Shown: piece by piece, positions 12,051-21,720 of the stretch
Position numbering within the stretch: position 1 is the first letter of the stretch
Layout of the letters: each line of letters begins with the position of its first letter
Source: Blattamonas nauphoetae
Taxonomy: Eukaryota > Preaxostyla > Oxymonadida
Reading direction: 5' to 3'
Length of the DNA: 64,000 bases
Assembly (NCBI GenBank): GCA_033064195.1
Contig: JARBJD010000127.1
Coordinates: 124,001-188,000, forward strand
The notes under the pieces: generated by a model
Databases searched by the model: none
Told to the model about the DNA's origin: nothing
Seen by the model: only the letters and a program-made list of their open reading frames with translations
Made by a program: the position numbers and the translations under genes

Positions 12051-14029
12051 CCTTGCCATTTTAACAGCGAATTTGAATACACAAACCGTTGTCTTACTTT
12101 CAAACAGTATCTCCCTTTCCGTCTTCCAGCCATTGTGATGTTAATTTCTGAGCATATATATTCTTTATTCGTTCCACACTTCCGTTCAATAATCTGTCGA
12201 CATTCTGACATTGTCTGACTAATACATAACAGCACAGACTTTCTATATCTCTCAAATAGTTTTTTATTTGAGAATTCGATCGAAAACTTCTCGCAACAGG
12301 ATCTTCAGAAATCAAGATACTTACAATGGGCTCATTCGATCAATCAAAGCTCATCAATGATTTACAGTCTTAGATGGAGGAAGACATCATGGAAAAATGA
12401 TAGAAAGGTGACAACTAGACAATTTGGAGGAAAAAGTTGAGAAAAAAGTGAGAAACGTGAGGCAGTTTCGTTCGGTATCTCGGGTGAGGCAATTTTTGGG
12501 TATCTTTTCATGAATCTCCATTTCGGAAAATGTCCCACGTCTCAGTCACAGACGCAAGTTGTCGCTATCGCTTTTTGGTGTAAAAAAACCATTATCTGTT
12601 TCTGTATTTTTTTCTATACAGTTCACATTAATGGAGAACTTACTTGTGTTGTACTAGAAAAGAAAAAAATACTGTGATAGTGAAAAACTAGAGAATTTTA
12701 CCCAATTCTGGGTTCGACTTGAAGGCGGCTTTCAAAACTGCTCTCCTCTTGCATGGAGTAGAAAAGTGACGAGATGAGTCTGTTTCTGCTCCGAAAACAT
12801 TCAGTTTCCCTTCCTCGTTCAGCTTTGGACAGCGATGAGAGACACTCTCAGATTTTGTATCACGATAGAACCACGATGACAACACCATGAAAAAATAATT
12901 TTCAATCATTTTTTCATGGTGTTATTGTTGTGTCAAGAATCCGAACTATTCATAAACCCGTAACATGGGGCTTGAAAGATATTTGGGTGAGAATTTTTGA
13001 TGTCATAAAAAAGTTCGATTTCTTTTTTTCGAATCTCGTCTCATCATACAGCAGTGGTAGTCATTGTCCATTCTCAATGATTCGTTGGATATACCATTCA
13101 ACGTCATTCTCGTGAATCCAGACCAGATACTGGCACGAGTTACTAGCCTCGTGTTTTGATTTGAGTCCTCGAACTTTTTTATGATGTCTAAAATTCTGAC
13201 CCATTTGTGAATCAAACAAAGAAAAATCAAAATTGGTTCCGTGCCGAAACGCCTGTGTCGGGAGAAAACCTCAAAATACCCCCTCTTACCCGACAAATAA
13301 AATAGTTTCGGCAATATATTCACAACCCATAAACCGATTTTGATGAAATTTATCACAAAAACGTTTTTGTCATGAATCAAAGATGTTTCAAAAAAATCGG
13401 AGAAAACTTTCTAGATATTTTGGAAAAAGGAAAAAAAGCATATTTTTCTCAATAAAACAGTCCTAGAAAAAATGATGATATTGTTTGAGCATCTTTTGTC
13501 GAGATCTAAACTATTACAATGCATTATATTTGAATCAAAACGGATGACTGGATGTGGAGAAAAAATGGCAAAAAATTGAGAAAAATGGGTGCATTTCTGG
13601 CATTCATAGTCTTTTGAGATTTTCTCCCGACACAGGCGTTTCGGCGCTGAACCAAATTTCATTGTTCTTGGTTCGACCAATCTATTTTTATCAAGCCCCC
13701 TCTTACGGATTTATAAAAAGTTCGGATTATTGACCCTTTTTTTTAAACAATTCATTGTGATGTTGGAAATTCGCATATTGAGAAAAACCCGCAACCCTTG
13801 TCAGAAACCCGCCATGTGGTCGTTTCTCCATTGGGAGAACCTCACTTCAAAAACAGTCTTTTTAACTTCGTATGACATGGAAAACGATACTTGAGATTTT
13901 TCATCTCATTATCGAGATTGTCACCTCACTCTGATCTTTTCACCTGACTTCATGTTTTTCACATCACAATAGAAATACTCATGGTCAATAGTTGAATCAA
14001 AAAAACTGATTCTGTTTCAATCGACGCGA
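12051..14029. other. Non-coding, AT-rich, decayed repeats
   Basis: No supported gene. The short open stretches are products of the inverted repeats listed at 12925-13745. Long A and T runs are common. Confidence 0.6.
12925..13745. repeat. Cluster of decayed inverted repeats
   Basis: About 50 bp at 12933-12985 (AATCCGAACTATTCATAAAC) recurs inverted at 13685-13740. The phrase CCGAAACGCCTGTGTCGGG at about 13241 recurs inverted at about 13628-13650. A third pair shares CATAAAAAAGTTCGA. The arms are about 70-90% alike. This looks like nested old transposon ends; I cannot name the family. Confidence 0.5.
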
Positions 14030-14610
14030 TGCGCCAGATCCTCCAGAGTACTGGATTCAGACAGCCGTGTTCAGCTCAACCAAAAGAATTGCTGAACCAG
14101 CTCTTGCAAAGGTTGGACGATCAGGAAGTGTACCCACCAGCTCTTCGGATAAACTTCGATGAGACAAGTCTTTTCGCGTCTCAGGCCGAATTCTAGTATC
14201 GGATTGGACCATCAACCAGAAAAGAGACGTTTGTTAAGCCGATCAACCAAACTTTTTGTTGTACCGTTGTTTTCCTTTCATATGCTGATGGGCGGGATTT
14301 ATGGACACACTTCGTCCTCCCATCGAAATTCAACATTGAGGAAATAAGGGACAGAGTGGATGATGGAATGGTCATCCATTTCTTACCAAAAGGCTGGATG
14401 ACAAAAGACGTCCTGGCAGATATTCTCTTGCATCCTGTGAAGCAAGATAGTTTGGCAAGAAAGGTACTGGTCCTGTTGGCTCTTCTCGCTGTTTTGATAT
14501 CACCAGCAAGGTCCTCTGAAGTGATGAAGTCCAAGCAGGATGGAGGGCTGACATCACTAGGAATAGTTTTTTTACATTCAGAAACAGTCAATTTTTCAGG
14601 AATAGTCGAA
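14030..14610 (+). pseudogene. Pogo/Tigger-like DDE transposase remnant
   Basis: One frame reads through about 190 codons resembling the catalytic core of pogo-type (DDE_1) transposases. It contains ALRINFDETSLFASQAEF (first catalytic Asp in NFDET), then a beta-strand-rich stretch, then HFLPKGWMTKDVLADIL. An in-frame TAG at 14194-14196 follows the first motif. The N-terminal DNA-binding domain and the final catalytic acid are not recognisable. Plain decayed DNA transposon. The match is by motif only. Confidence 0.5.
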
Positions 14611-15082
14611 ATGAGTTCACAGTCATCATCAGCTCAAACTCAATTACTGTCGACTCCATCCCCATAAGCTCTTCAACCCTCGTCACATTTCCTCGAAAAC
14701 GGTGTCGCACTTGGAATTAAAACACGTCTTGTCTTTGACGACGACTCAAAAGGAGAGGAAGAGCGCATTCAGTGGAAGAAAACATAATTGATAATAATTC
14801 CTTTTCACTGGTGATATTTCGTTGCTCCTCTGAAAAAAATGACAACGAGAGAATGTGAAAGAGATAGTGAGAGATGCGAATAGAAAGTCATTGGTGTTTT
14901 ATCAATTTCTGTTCTGGGTTTAAAGACACATACTTGAGGGTTTCTTCACATCTGCGGGTTGCTCACAGGACTATCAGAATAACACAAAACAAGTGAAACC
15001 GTCCAAAATGAAATTTTGATTTTCACAATGATTTGATTCGTTTACACCAGTCAAAATTGTTGGCTTTGTTCAACGGAATTCA
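14611..15082. other. Non-coding between two transposase remnants
   Basis: AT-rich, with no gene or clear terminal repeats. It may hold the outer parts of either neighbouring transposon. Confidence 0.5.
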
Positions 15083-15930
15083 TCAAAATTCATCAGAAAA
15101 CTCATCAATGTCCGCTTGATCGTTAGTTTGGCCATCTACACTTTCCGATTCTGAAGAATCAACATCTATAGAGTCTTGTAGTGGTGTCGGAGAATGAAGA
15201 GTTGGGTGATACGGGATTAGAAACACCATTGATTGATGGATATTTTCAAATGAAAGATCAAGGTTTCTTTTCACAAGCCATGTGGAAAGAAACCCACTCA
15301 AGAATCGTTTTTGAACCCCACCAGGAGGGAAGCACCACCGCATGTGAGCCCAAAGTCCTTCATGTGTATTGGGGTAGCTTCCAGTCTGAGGATCTAGTAA
15401 ATTGTTAGAGTGATTTATGGTATTGTGGGTATTTCCAAGAGTGCCTAAAATTAACATCCGCTTTCCATTCATCATATATGGTGTGCGATCCTATTCGTAT
15501 TTTAGTAAGAATAATCGGTTCGAGTGTCTTGCGTGTGCGATCACGAACTATCATTATGAAAGTCTTTCCGGCTCCGCCACTTTCTCTCCGTTCCATTCCT
15601 CCAAATATCCAGATCGCCTCGTCGATTTCTCCTGTTGATCCAGGTCCTCCAATTTGGAGCTGTGTTTCGTTCCAGATCTCCTGGCATGTTGCGTTCAGAT
15701 GACTTCTCCAATATCCTACCACACTAGGAGAGACTTCCATGAACTGTCGAATTTGATTTGAATGATATCCATTCCAGAGGAGAAGGATCATCAGCAGAAG
15801 TTTGTCAATTTGGATATGGGAATGAAAAAAGCTCGTGTTTTTGAATACATATGTTTTCTTTCTGCAGTCTTTGCATCGCCAATATCTTTTTCCTCCATCC
15901 TTGATTCAAAAGCATTGTTTTTTACACGAT
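15083..15930 (-). pseudogene. Merlin / ISXO2-like (IS1016-type) transposase remnant
   Basis: Read on the minus strand, about 15890-15800 gives a zinc-ribbon piece (YWRCKDCRKKTYVFKN). Next come a helix-turn-helix-like stretch and the catalytic region: QIGGPGSTGEIDE (first Asp), IFGGMERR, ILTKIRIGSHTIYDEW (second Asp). In a shifted frame follow NTINHSNNLLDPQTG and PNTHEGLWAHMRW (third acid, Glu in HEGLW). This order and spacing is typical of ISXO2-like transposases of IS1016 and eukaryotic Merlin elements. Breaks: a frame change at about 15410-15475 and a stop upstream of the zinc ribbon. The acidic C-terminal tail ends at 15083. I did not find terminal inverted repeats. Confidence 0.75.
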
Positions 15931-16729
15931 CCTCAATTCTTGGATGATTCCTGTACAGTCGGTCGGACTGTTGAGTATTTGTTTGTCTCGTCATATCAAA
16001 CGTGAAACCGTTGAATTGCCTTTTTCATCAAAAATGAAAAAAGAGTCAACCCTCCGTCTGTCTTGAGTGTCGATATTCGAGTATCTTTCAAAATTTTCAT
16101 TCTGAATTCCGTATGAAGATTTGTGTGTCATTGTTGGGCACATTCTTCAACTTTCTCCATGATCGTGTGCTGAGAGAAAGAAGAGAGTATTCGATTGGAA
16201 AAAAGAAGACAGCAAAGGACGATACCGGAACAACTCACAGAAGACATAGTGTGCTGGGCGCATTCAAGGGTCCTGTACAACCAGCTTGCGAAAAATGATG
16301 ATTCAGTCGTGGAGGAAGAAAAGAGCGTATTGTCAAGGAATCAGAAAGCAGTGTCCTATGCTTGATAAAAGAAGATAGTATGAGAGGCATATCATGAAAT
16401 CAAACCACAATTTTGGATAGAGAGTCAGAAAAAACACATCGTTGGGATTTCCGAAGTACAAACCCATCTGACTTTACTAGACTCGATTTAAAACAGATTG
16501 CCCAAATTTCAAGAAGTCTGATGGGAGCTTGTCGAACAGTGATACATAGCTTTGATGATGTTCAATTCGTTTCACATATCCAATTTTGGATCTCACAATG
16601 TTATTGAGAAAATGAGATTTGAACATTTTCGTCGACATTCGTTCACACCACATTTGTCAGCTCTTGATCGAATGAGGACAGAAAACGCATTCCTACGACA
16701 AGGGAAAGAAGTTGGGAGAGTCGCATGGA
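15931..16729. other. Non-coding
   Basis: Only short open stretches (16113-16298, 16413-16607) without motifs. It may include more decayed transposon sequence. Confidence 0.5.
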
Positions 16730-17138
16730 CAGGGGTTAGGCATTGTGCCCACGGTGCTCAGCTTTTTTCACCATTAAATGCGTTGCAAATGATTGAGGTT
16801 CTCACACTATAGTCAAATATTACGAAAATGAACGAAATGACGAATATTCATGGTGTTTTATGTGATGATTCTTATTCTAAGGGACACTCATTTTTTTCAG
16901 TGGGGCAGATCCAGTCAAACTCAACCACACCTCTCAGTGACTTTTCATTTCAACAACCAATATCTAACGATGAAATGAACCATTTCATGTGAAGAGGAGA
17001 ACACTGAAAAAAAGCTTCAAAAGGGGAATTGAACCCCTTTTTCTGGCCCAATCGCTGAAAAACAGTCCAAACCGTGAGCGCGTATTTCGGCGCCGGTGCT
17101 CAGCTTGTCGCCATTGTACTCAGCTTACCTAATGCCCG
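16730..17138 (+). mobile_element. 409-bp hAT-type non-autonomous element
   Basis: It is flanked by near-identical 8-mers (CGCATGGA at 16722-16729, CGCATGGT at 17139-17146). It starts CAGGGGTTAGGCATTG and ends in the complement of CGGGCATTAGGTAAGC. The interior matches the element at 33404-33997 in reverse orientation, for example GGGGCAGATCCAG, AATATTCATGGTGTTTTATG and CAAAAGGGGAATTGAACCCC. The 8-bp duplication and short imperfect CAGG...TTAGG ends suggest the hAT superfamily. It is shorter than the 594-bp relative. Confidence 0.8.
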
Positions 17139-17618
17139 CGCATGGTCATCCGAAGAGGGATGAAGATGAAAGAAACTCCTCTTCACGTCTCCTCTCCTTG
17201 GAAGTGGAGACTGAATACGACGGCCGCGATCAGATTTGCCTCCCAGGCCACATCTCTGGAACATCTTGATTTCCACTTCACTCACTCTTTTTTTGTTTGA
17301 TATTTCAAAAAAGGCTGTCTTTCATGAATGTGAAGTGTGTACAAAAAAGTGGGAAAAATCAACTCTTCATTATTGTAGGCCAAGGTGCCCATAAACTATT
17401 GTCCATGACTGCCTGTTCAATTCCTTCTCCCTCGTTATCTTTTTTCACAGTATTCTTAATTCATGCAGAAACGCATTTTCTACTGTATTATTACCTTTTT
17501 GAGGAAAATTACCTCCGTTTCTCCAATCCCGATTGATCCGACCCATTGAAAAAAAGTTGAATGGAACGTTCGACTCAGTTCAGTCGTTCAGGCCAGTATT
17601 CATGGCTGTGATCAACTT
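17139..17618. other. Non-coding between two transposons
   Basis: No gene, tRNA or repeat recognised. Confidence 0.5.
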
Positions 17619-17960
17619 TAGGCATGGGCAGCGGTCGGTCCGACTGCTCGTCGACCGACCGACTGCTTTTCAGTTTGATCGAATGAATACTATCACCCAT
17701 AACACTTTGTTTCTTATCAGATCCATTTTCTCAACAGAACTCGTATCACGTTTTTTGTCACCAGACAGACGTAGAGAGTGTCATTGAAATAGTGGCGGTG
17801 AAGTCGCCGGTGAACCGTTTCTAGAAAAGGGCAGGATCAAACAACATTCTGGATTGTGAAATGAAATGAACTTTGTACGTTTCTTTCGATGTAAGATGGG
17901 AAGTTGGACCAGGTTACAGAGTAAATGGTAAAGAATGAGAGTAAAAGAGGTGAGGGAGAG

Positions 17961-18655
17961 CGATGCGAGTGGGAGGGGATGCGATGCGAAGCGATGCGAG
18001 TGGGAGGGGATGCGATGCGATGCGAAGCGACGCGAGTGGGAGGGGATGCGATGCGATGCGAAGCGACGCGAGTGGGAGGGGATGCGATGCGATGCGAAGC
18101 GATGCGAGTGGGAGGGGATGCGATGCGAAGCGAAGCGATGCGAGTGGGAGGGGATGCGATGCGATGCGAAGCGAGTGGGAGGGGATGCGATGCGAAGCGA
18201 AGCGATGCGAGTGGGAGGGGATGCGATGCGAAGCGATGCGAGTGGGATGCGATGCGATGCGAAGCGAAGCGATGCGAGTGGGAGGGGATGCGATGCGAAG
18301 CGATGCGAGTGGGAGGGGATGCGATGCGAAGCGAAGCGATGCGAGTGGGAGGGGATGCGATGCGAAGCGATGCGAGTGGGATGCGATGCGATGCGAAGCG
18401 ATGCGAGTGGGAGGGGATGCGATGCGAAGCGAAGCGATGCGAGTGGGAGGGGATGCGATGCGAAGCGAAGCGATGCGAGTGGGAGGGGATGCGATGCGAA
18501 GCGAAGCGATGCGAGTGGGAGGGGATGCGATGCGAAGCGATGCGAGTGGGATGCGATGCGATGCGAAGCGATGCGAGTGGGATGCGTTGCGATGCGAAGC
18601 GATGCGAGTGGGAGGGGATGCGATGCGATGCGAGTGGGACGGGATGCGATGCGAT
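17961..18655. repeat. Minisatellite, ~31-bp unit, about 20 copies
   Basis: The unit is CGATGCGAGTGGGAGGGGAT followed by GCGATGCGAAG. It varies by loss or gain of 5-bp blocks (GCGAT, GCGAA) and of GAGGG. It is strongly purine-rich on the plus strand. It contains no stop codon in several frames on both strands, which creates long but meaningless open frames. Confidence 0.95.
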
Positions 18656-19500
18656 CACGATGGAAGGGCTGATGAAGAGATGACAGAGTGAGGATGATCA
18701 AAATGGCTCACCGTTCAGAAATAAGGCAGTGTGTTGTAGGAATCGCGGCAGAAGATTCGTGGGAGGGTTTCCAACAAACTAGAATGTAGAAAGAGTCTGA
18801 TTTGAGGGTTGACGAATGAAGGCGACAATTTTCTCAACTGGATCCTGATGAGAGTTCAAAAACAATGAAAACTCAAACTTGCTCATTTTGTGAGTGTTCG
18901 ACGATCTTTTTATTGTCACGATTATCGTATTCCTTGATGGGACGTTGAGTCTGTTCACGAAAGATTGATTCCGAGAATGAAGGAAAATAGGTGACAATGG
19001 TTTCATAAACCGCACCACCACAACCAATGATGGCATAGTTCATCACTTCATTGCACAGAACGGCCACCAATGCCGAAAATGAGGATCGATCTGACTGGTT
19101 GTCGTTGATGAGATAGTGTTGAGTTTGGCTAAGAAAACGCGGAATATGGATGGAATGTCTTTGGAGAGAGTGAAAACCGAGACCAGGGGACAGATGTTAG
19201 AAATGTGGGCAAGTTTGAAGAGTTGACGATGGTAGTTGTGATCGAGCTGGATTTGTATGAAAATTGAAAAGGAGTCCCAAGGAGTTCAACAAAGTGATCA
19301 TGTTTTCATTCGATGAAACTGAAACAATCAAGGACAGAGAAACAGACCGATTGTGGTGAGTGACTTTCTCCCGACGTTCTGAAGATGAAGAAGAAAGCAT
19401 GAAATCAGGAGAATAAAGAATGGAAAGATTGAACTTGAATATTTCGTTGAGATAGTGCTCACCAAACCGATGAATGAGATCATGTTGTGTCTCAACGGTA
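18650..19500 (-). pseudogene. Fragment of the helical-repeat/FG protein gene inside the hAT-type element
   Basis: It parallels the N-terminal part of the gene at 55239-59204. Shared peptides include DAVYETIVT-like (GAVYETIVTYFP), REQT, KIVE and DPVEKIVAFI versus DPVKRIAAFI. Introns sit at the same places: 18845-18878 (34 nt, as at 58540-58573), 19319-19347 (29 nt, as at 59017-59045), and the GTGAGCC...CATCAG intron at the 3' break. Retained introns show that the copy came from genomic DNA, not mRNA. It stops a few codons into the long last exon, where the minisatellite begins. Confidence 0.75.
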
Positions 19501-20777
19501 ATGTGGTTCAACTGTCCCGATTCGAGAAAAAAGGTTGAGAAGGGAAAGAAAAAGACACACAGCTGAAGATAAAAGAGGGATTGATGATGAGGTTGATGAC
19601 CATGTCTTAATCTAAGTCGGCTGTGGGACAACTGGGTTCAAGAGTGAGATGTCCCAATAATTTTGAAAGAATCCATCCGTTTCACTGGTCTTTCTATCAA
19701 ATTCTGTCTATTCTTGTTCCAGGAACAGATTAAAGTCCTCAATCTCCACGGATATCTTCTCTCAAAACTTCGTTTCTACACATCCTCTTTTCAAGCACTG
19801 ACTCTCCAACCTTCATTGTGACCTCACTGCTCCACCTTTGATAAACTGCGTTCCACTCAGATCGATGTACATCAAGTCACATGTGTGAAGATCGGGTGTG
19901 CTCTTTTCACTTTCTTTGAAACTCGTAGCACCTGAAAGCGGATTCTCTTTTTCCATGACGGTTACTCTTGGAGATTAAGATAATGATGTCCCAATGTCTC
20001 TTCACCAGTGTCAAACAGACATATAAAACCTGTTTGTTCTCAATTATCTCTCATAATTTCAGATAGACAAAGGAAAGGAGTGTTCAGGACACGATCGATG
20101 ATGATCTTGCCAGATGGGTGCAAACATGTGTCCAATTCAAGAAAAAATACTTGTACTCCTGGGTTCATGCAGAAATCTAATTTCAACTGATAATTCAAGT
20201 GCAATAGAGCATTTTCGAGACTATTGAGTATTTTGCCTCTATTTCTTCACAATACATCTTATCCGTACTCTCCATTGTAGAACCTTCTTTTTTCACATTG
20301 TCTCACCTCATGATCTTCTCTCATCTGTTTTTGAAACAATAAATGTGTTCAATTGGCGTTTCAAAAAAGTGTCGTTTCTCGTCACGATCGAAGCTCAATT
20401 TCGAAACAAACCCCTTTTCCATCATATTTGAGTGATTTTAAGAATTTGGAGAAAAATAAAAAAAGTGAAACCATCCATAGTGTTTTGGCTCTTTTCAAAA
20501 TTATTGGGACAGATACTGAAAGAGAATGATTGATAAGTATGGAAAAGAAATAAAACACTATTTAACAATTATCTAAATCCGTGGAAAAGATGTTAGAACA
20601 AAGGAGAAGAGTCGGAGTCGGTCGGTCAGGCCGACTTTTTGTCCGATGTTGGGGAAGGACAGACCGACTCAGGGACTCTTGATCCAGAATCTTATCCACT
20701 TTAATTTTGTGAAAAATGAGATGAACTAATTGCAGAGATGATGTGAATCAAAAATGAGAAAAAGTGAACATTAAAGT
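19501..20777. other. Non-coding interior of the hAT-type element
   Basis: No gene recognised. About 20600-20670 repeats GTCGGTCGGTC-type motifs of the element ends. Confidence 0.5.
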
Positions 20778-20848
20778 GACTCTGGCGGGATTCGATCCTG
20801 GGTCCGGGGAGCAAAAAGCTTCCGTTCTACCACTCGACTAAAAGGGCA
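20778..20848 (-). tRNA. tRNA-like sequence, probably a pseudogene
   Basis: On the minus strand there is a perfect A-box form (TAGTCGAGTGG) and a near B-box (GGATCGAATCC) at tRNA spacing. A possible anticodon loop CTTTTTG would read UUU (Lys). The acceptor stem does not pair (GCCCTTT against CAGAGTC), and the T and anticodon stems have mismatches. I read it as a decayed tRNA or tRNA-derived repeat near the right end of the hAT-type element. Confidence 0.4.
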
Positions 20849-21024
20849 CTTCAAAACAGCCGGCGACTCTTACATTTTTAGGGACTGGACTCGACCATTT
20901 CAGACCGACCACTGCCCATGCCTAATCAACTTCTTCTTTGAAACCCTTTTTTCTCTGACTGACGGAATCTGGGATCAGTTCTGTCTTTTGAGTGAATAAT
21001 GGACTAGATCATTTTCTGATATCC

Positions 21025-21474
21025 ATGTTCACCTACGTCGCAATATCAATTCTTGCTGCCCGGGAATTTGTTCCCTTCGAGAATGCCACAAATGGCTGTG
21101 TTGAAACTGCTGTCAGCTATGCCTTCGCCCAAAACGGAAAGGGTTATTCGCAGAACCAATGCACTGGACGTGCTGGTGAATGCTGCCGTCTTGGCCCCAA
21201 ATGCTTTGACTGCTCTGGACTCGTCTACATGGCATACAAACAGGCCGGCAAAAAAGTTCCCACATCGACTGGTGGCTATCCAGGCGGACTCAGTAGCGTC
21301 GGACTCGGCAACGCCAGGCCAGGTGATATCCTCTGGAGATCAGGCCATGTCGGGATTGTCGGAAACGGCAACCAGGTTATCCATGCTGCCAATCCCACTC
21401 GCGGAGTGTACATCATGACGCTTGCCAACTTCAAGCAGTACCTGAGCCCAACCCACGCCTACCGCGTGTGCTAA
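21025..21474 (+). CDS. Secreted NlpC/P60-family cysteine peptidase (peptidoglycan hydrolase-like)
   Basis: 149 aa. I start at ATG 21025 because it opens a hydrophobic signal-like segment (MFTYVAISILAA); 21025 also suits a compact intergenic region. The NlpC/P60 core is clear: CFDCSGLVYMAYKQ with the nucleophile Cys, then GDILWRSGHVGIV with the catalytic His, then VIHAAN with the third polar residue. Members cleave peptide stems of bacterial cell walls (gamma-D-Glu to diamino acid). In a eukaryote living with bacteria this suggests secreted digestion or control of bacteria. NlpC/P60 enzymes in anaerobic protists such as Trichomonas are considered bacterial acquisitions. Extra cysteines before the core (CVET, QCTG, ECCRLGPKC) suggest disulfides. 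A polyadenylation-like AATAAA lies at 21520-21525. Confidence 0.9.
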   Translation: MFTYVAISILAAREFVPFENATNGCVETAVSYAFAQNGKGYSQNQCTGRAGECCRLGPKCFDCSGLVYMAYKQAGKKVPTSTGGYPGGLSSVGLGNARPGDILWRSGHVGIVGNGNQVIHAANPTRGVYIMTLANFKQYLSPTHAYRVC

Positions 21475-21720
21475 ACACGGTACACGCACTACCCGTGTCG
21501 TCATTCCATATCTTGTCTGAATAAAAACTCATTTTTTGTGCGATTCACAATCTCGAGGTCTTACACCGTTCTTTCAAACTTTTCTGTGAAAAATGTAATG
21601 AAACGTCATCTCTCAATACTCCGAGATCATTTACGAAGATCATAATTCTTTCCACCTATTACTTGTCTTACTTCTCTTAATTCGAGAAAACATATTGGGA
21701 AAACATCATTTTTATTTCTC

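Larger units (their letters stand above)
17619..20924. mobile_element. 3.3-kb hAT-type element carrying host-gene sequence and a minisatellite
   Basis: It is flanked by exact 8-bp copies of ATCAACTT (17611-17618 and 20925-20932). It starts TAGGCATGGGCAGCGGTCGG and ends in the inverted TAGGCATGGGCAGTGGTCGG. The TAG..TGGGCA start and 8-bp duplication are classic for hAT elements. GTCGGTC/GACCGAC motifs repeat just inside both ends, as hAT subterminal repeats do. The body holds a minisatellite (17961-18655), a minus-strand fragment of the helical-repeat gene of 55.2-59.2 kb with introns (18650-19500), and a tRNA-like stretch (20778-20848). No transposase is visible, so it must move, if at all, with help from another copy. 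Confidence 0.85.

Noticed and set aside
12051-17618. Large virus-like element (Polinton type) in the gene-poor stretch
   Set aside because: No capsid, polymerase or integrase motif was seen. Only plain DNA-transposon remnants are recognisable.
17961-18655. CRISPR-like array
   Set aside because: There are no unique spacers; the units are contiguous and degenerate. Eukaryotic context.
17781-18701. Several 240-306-codon open frames on both strands (HRFASHPLPLAS-type and MRCEAMRVGGD-type peptides)
   Set aside because: They are produced by a stop-free minisatellite unit read in different frames. No independent coding evidence.
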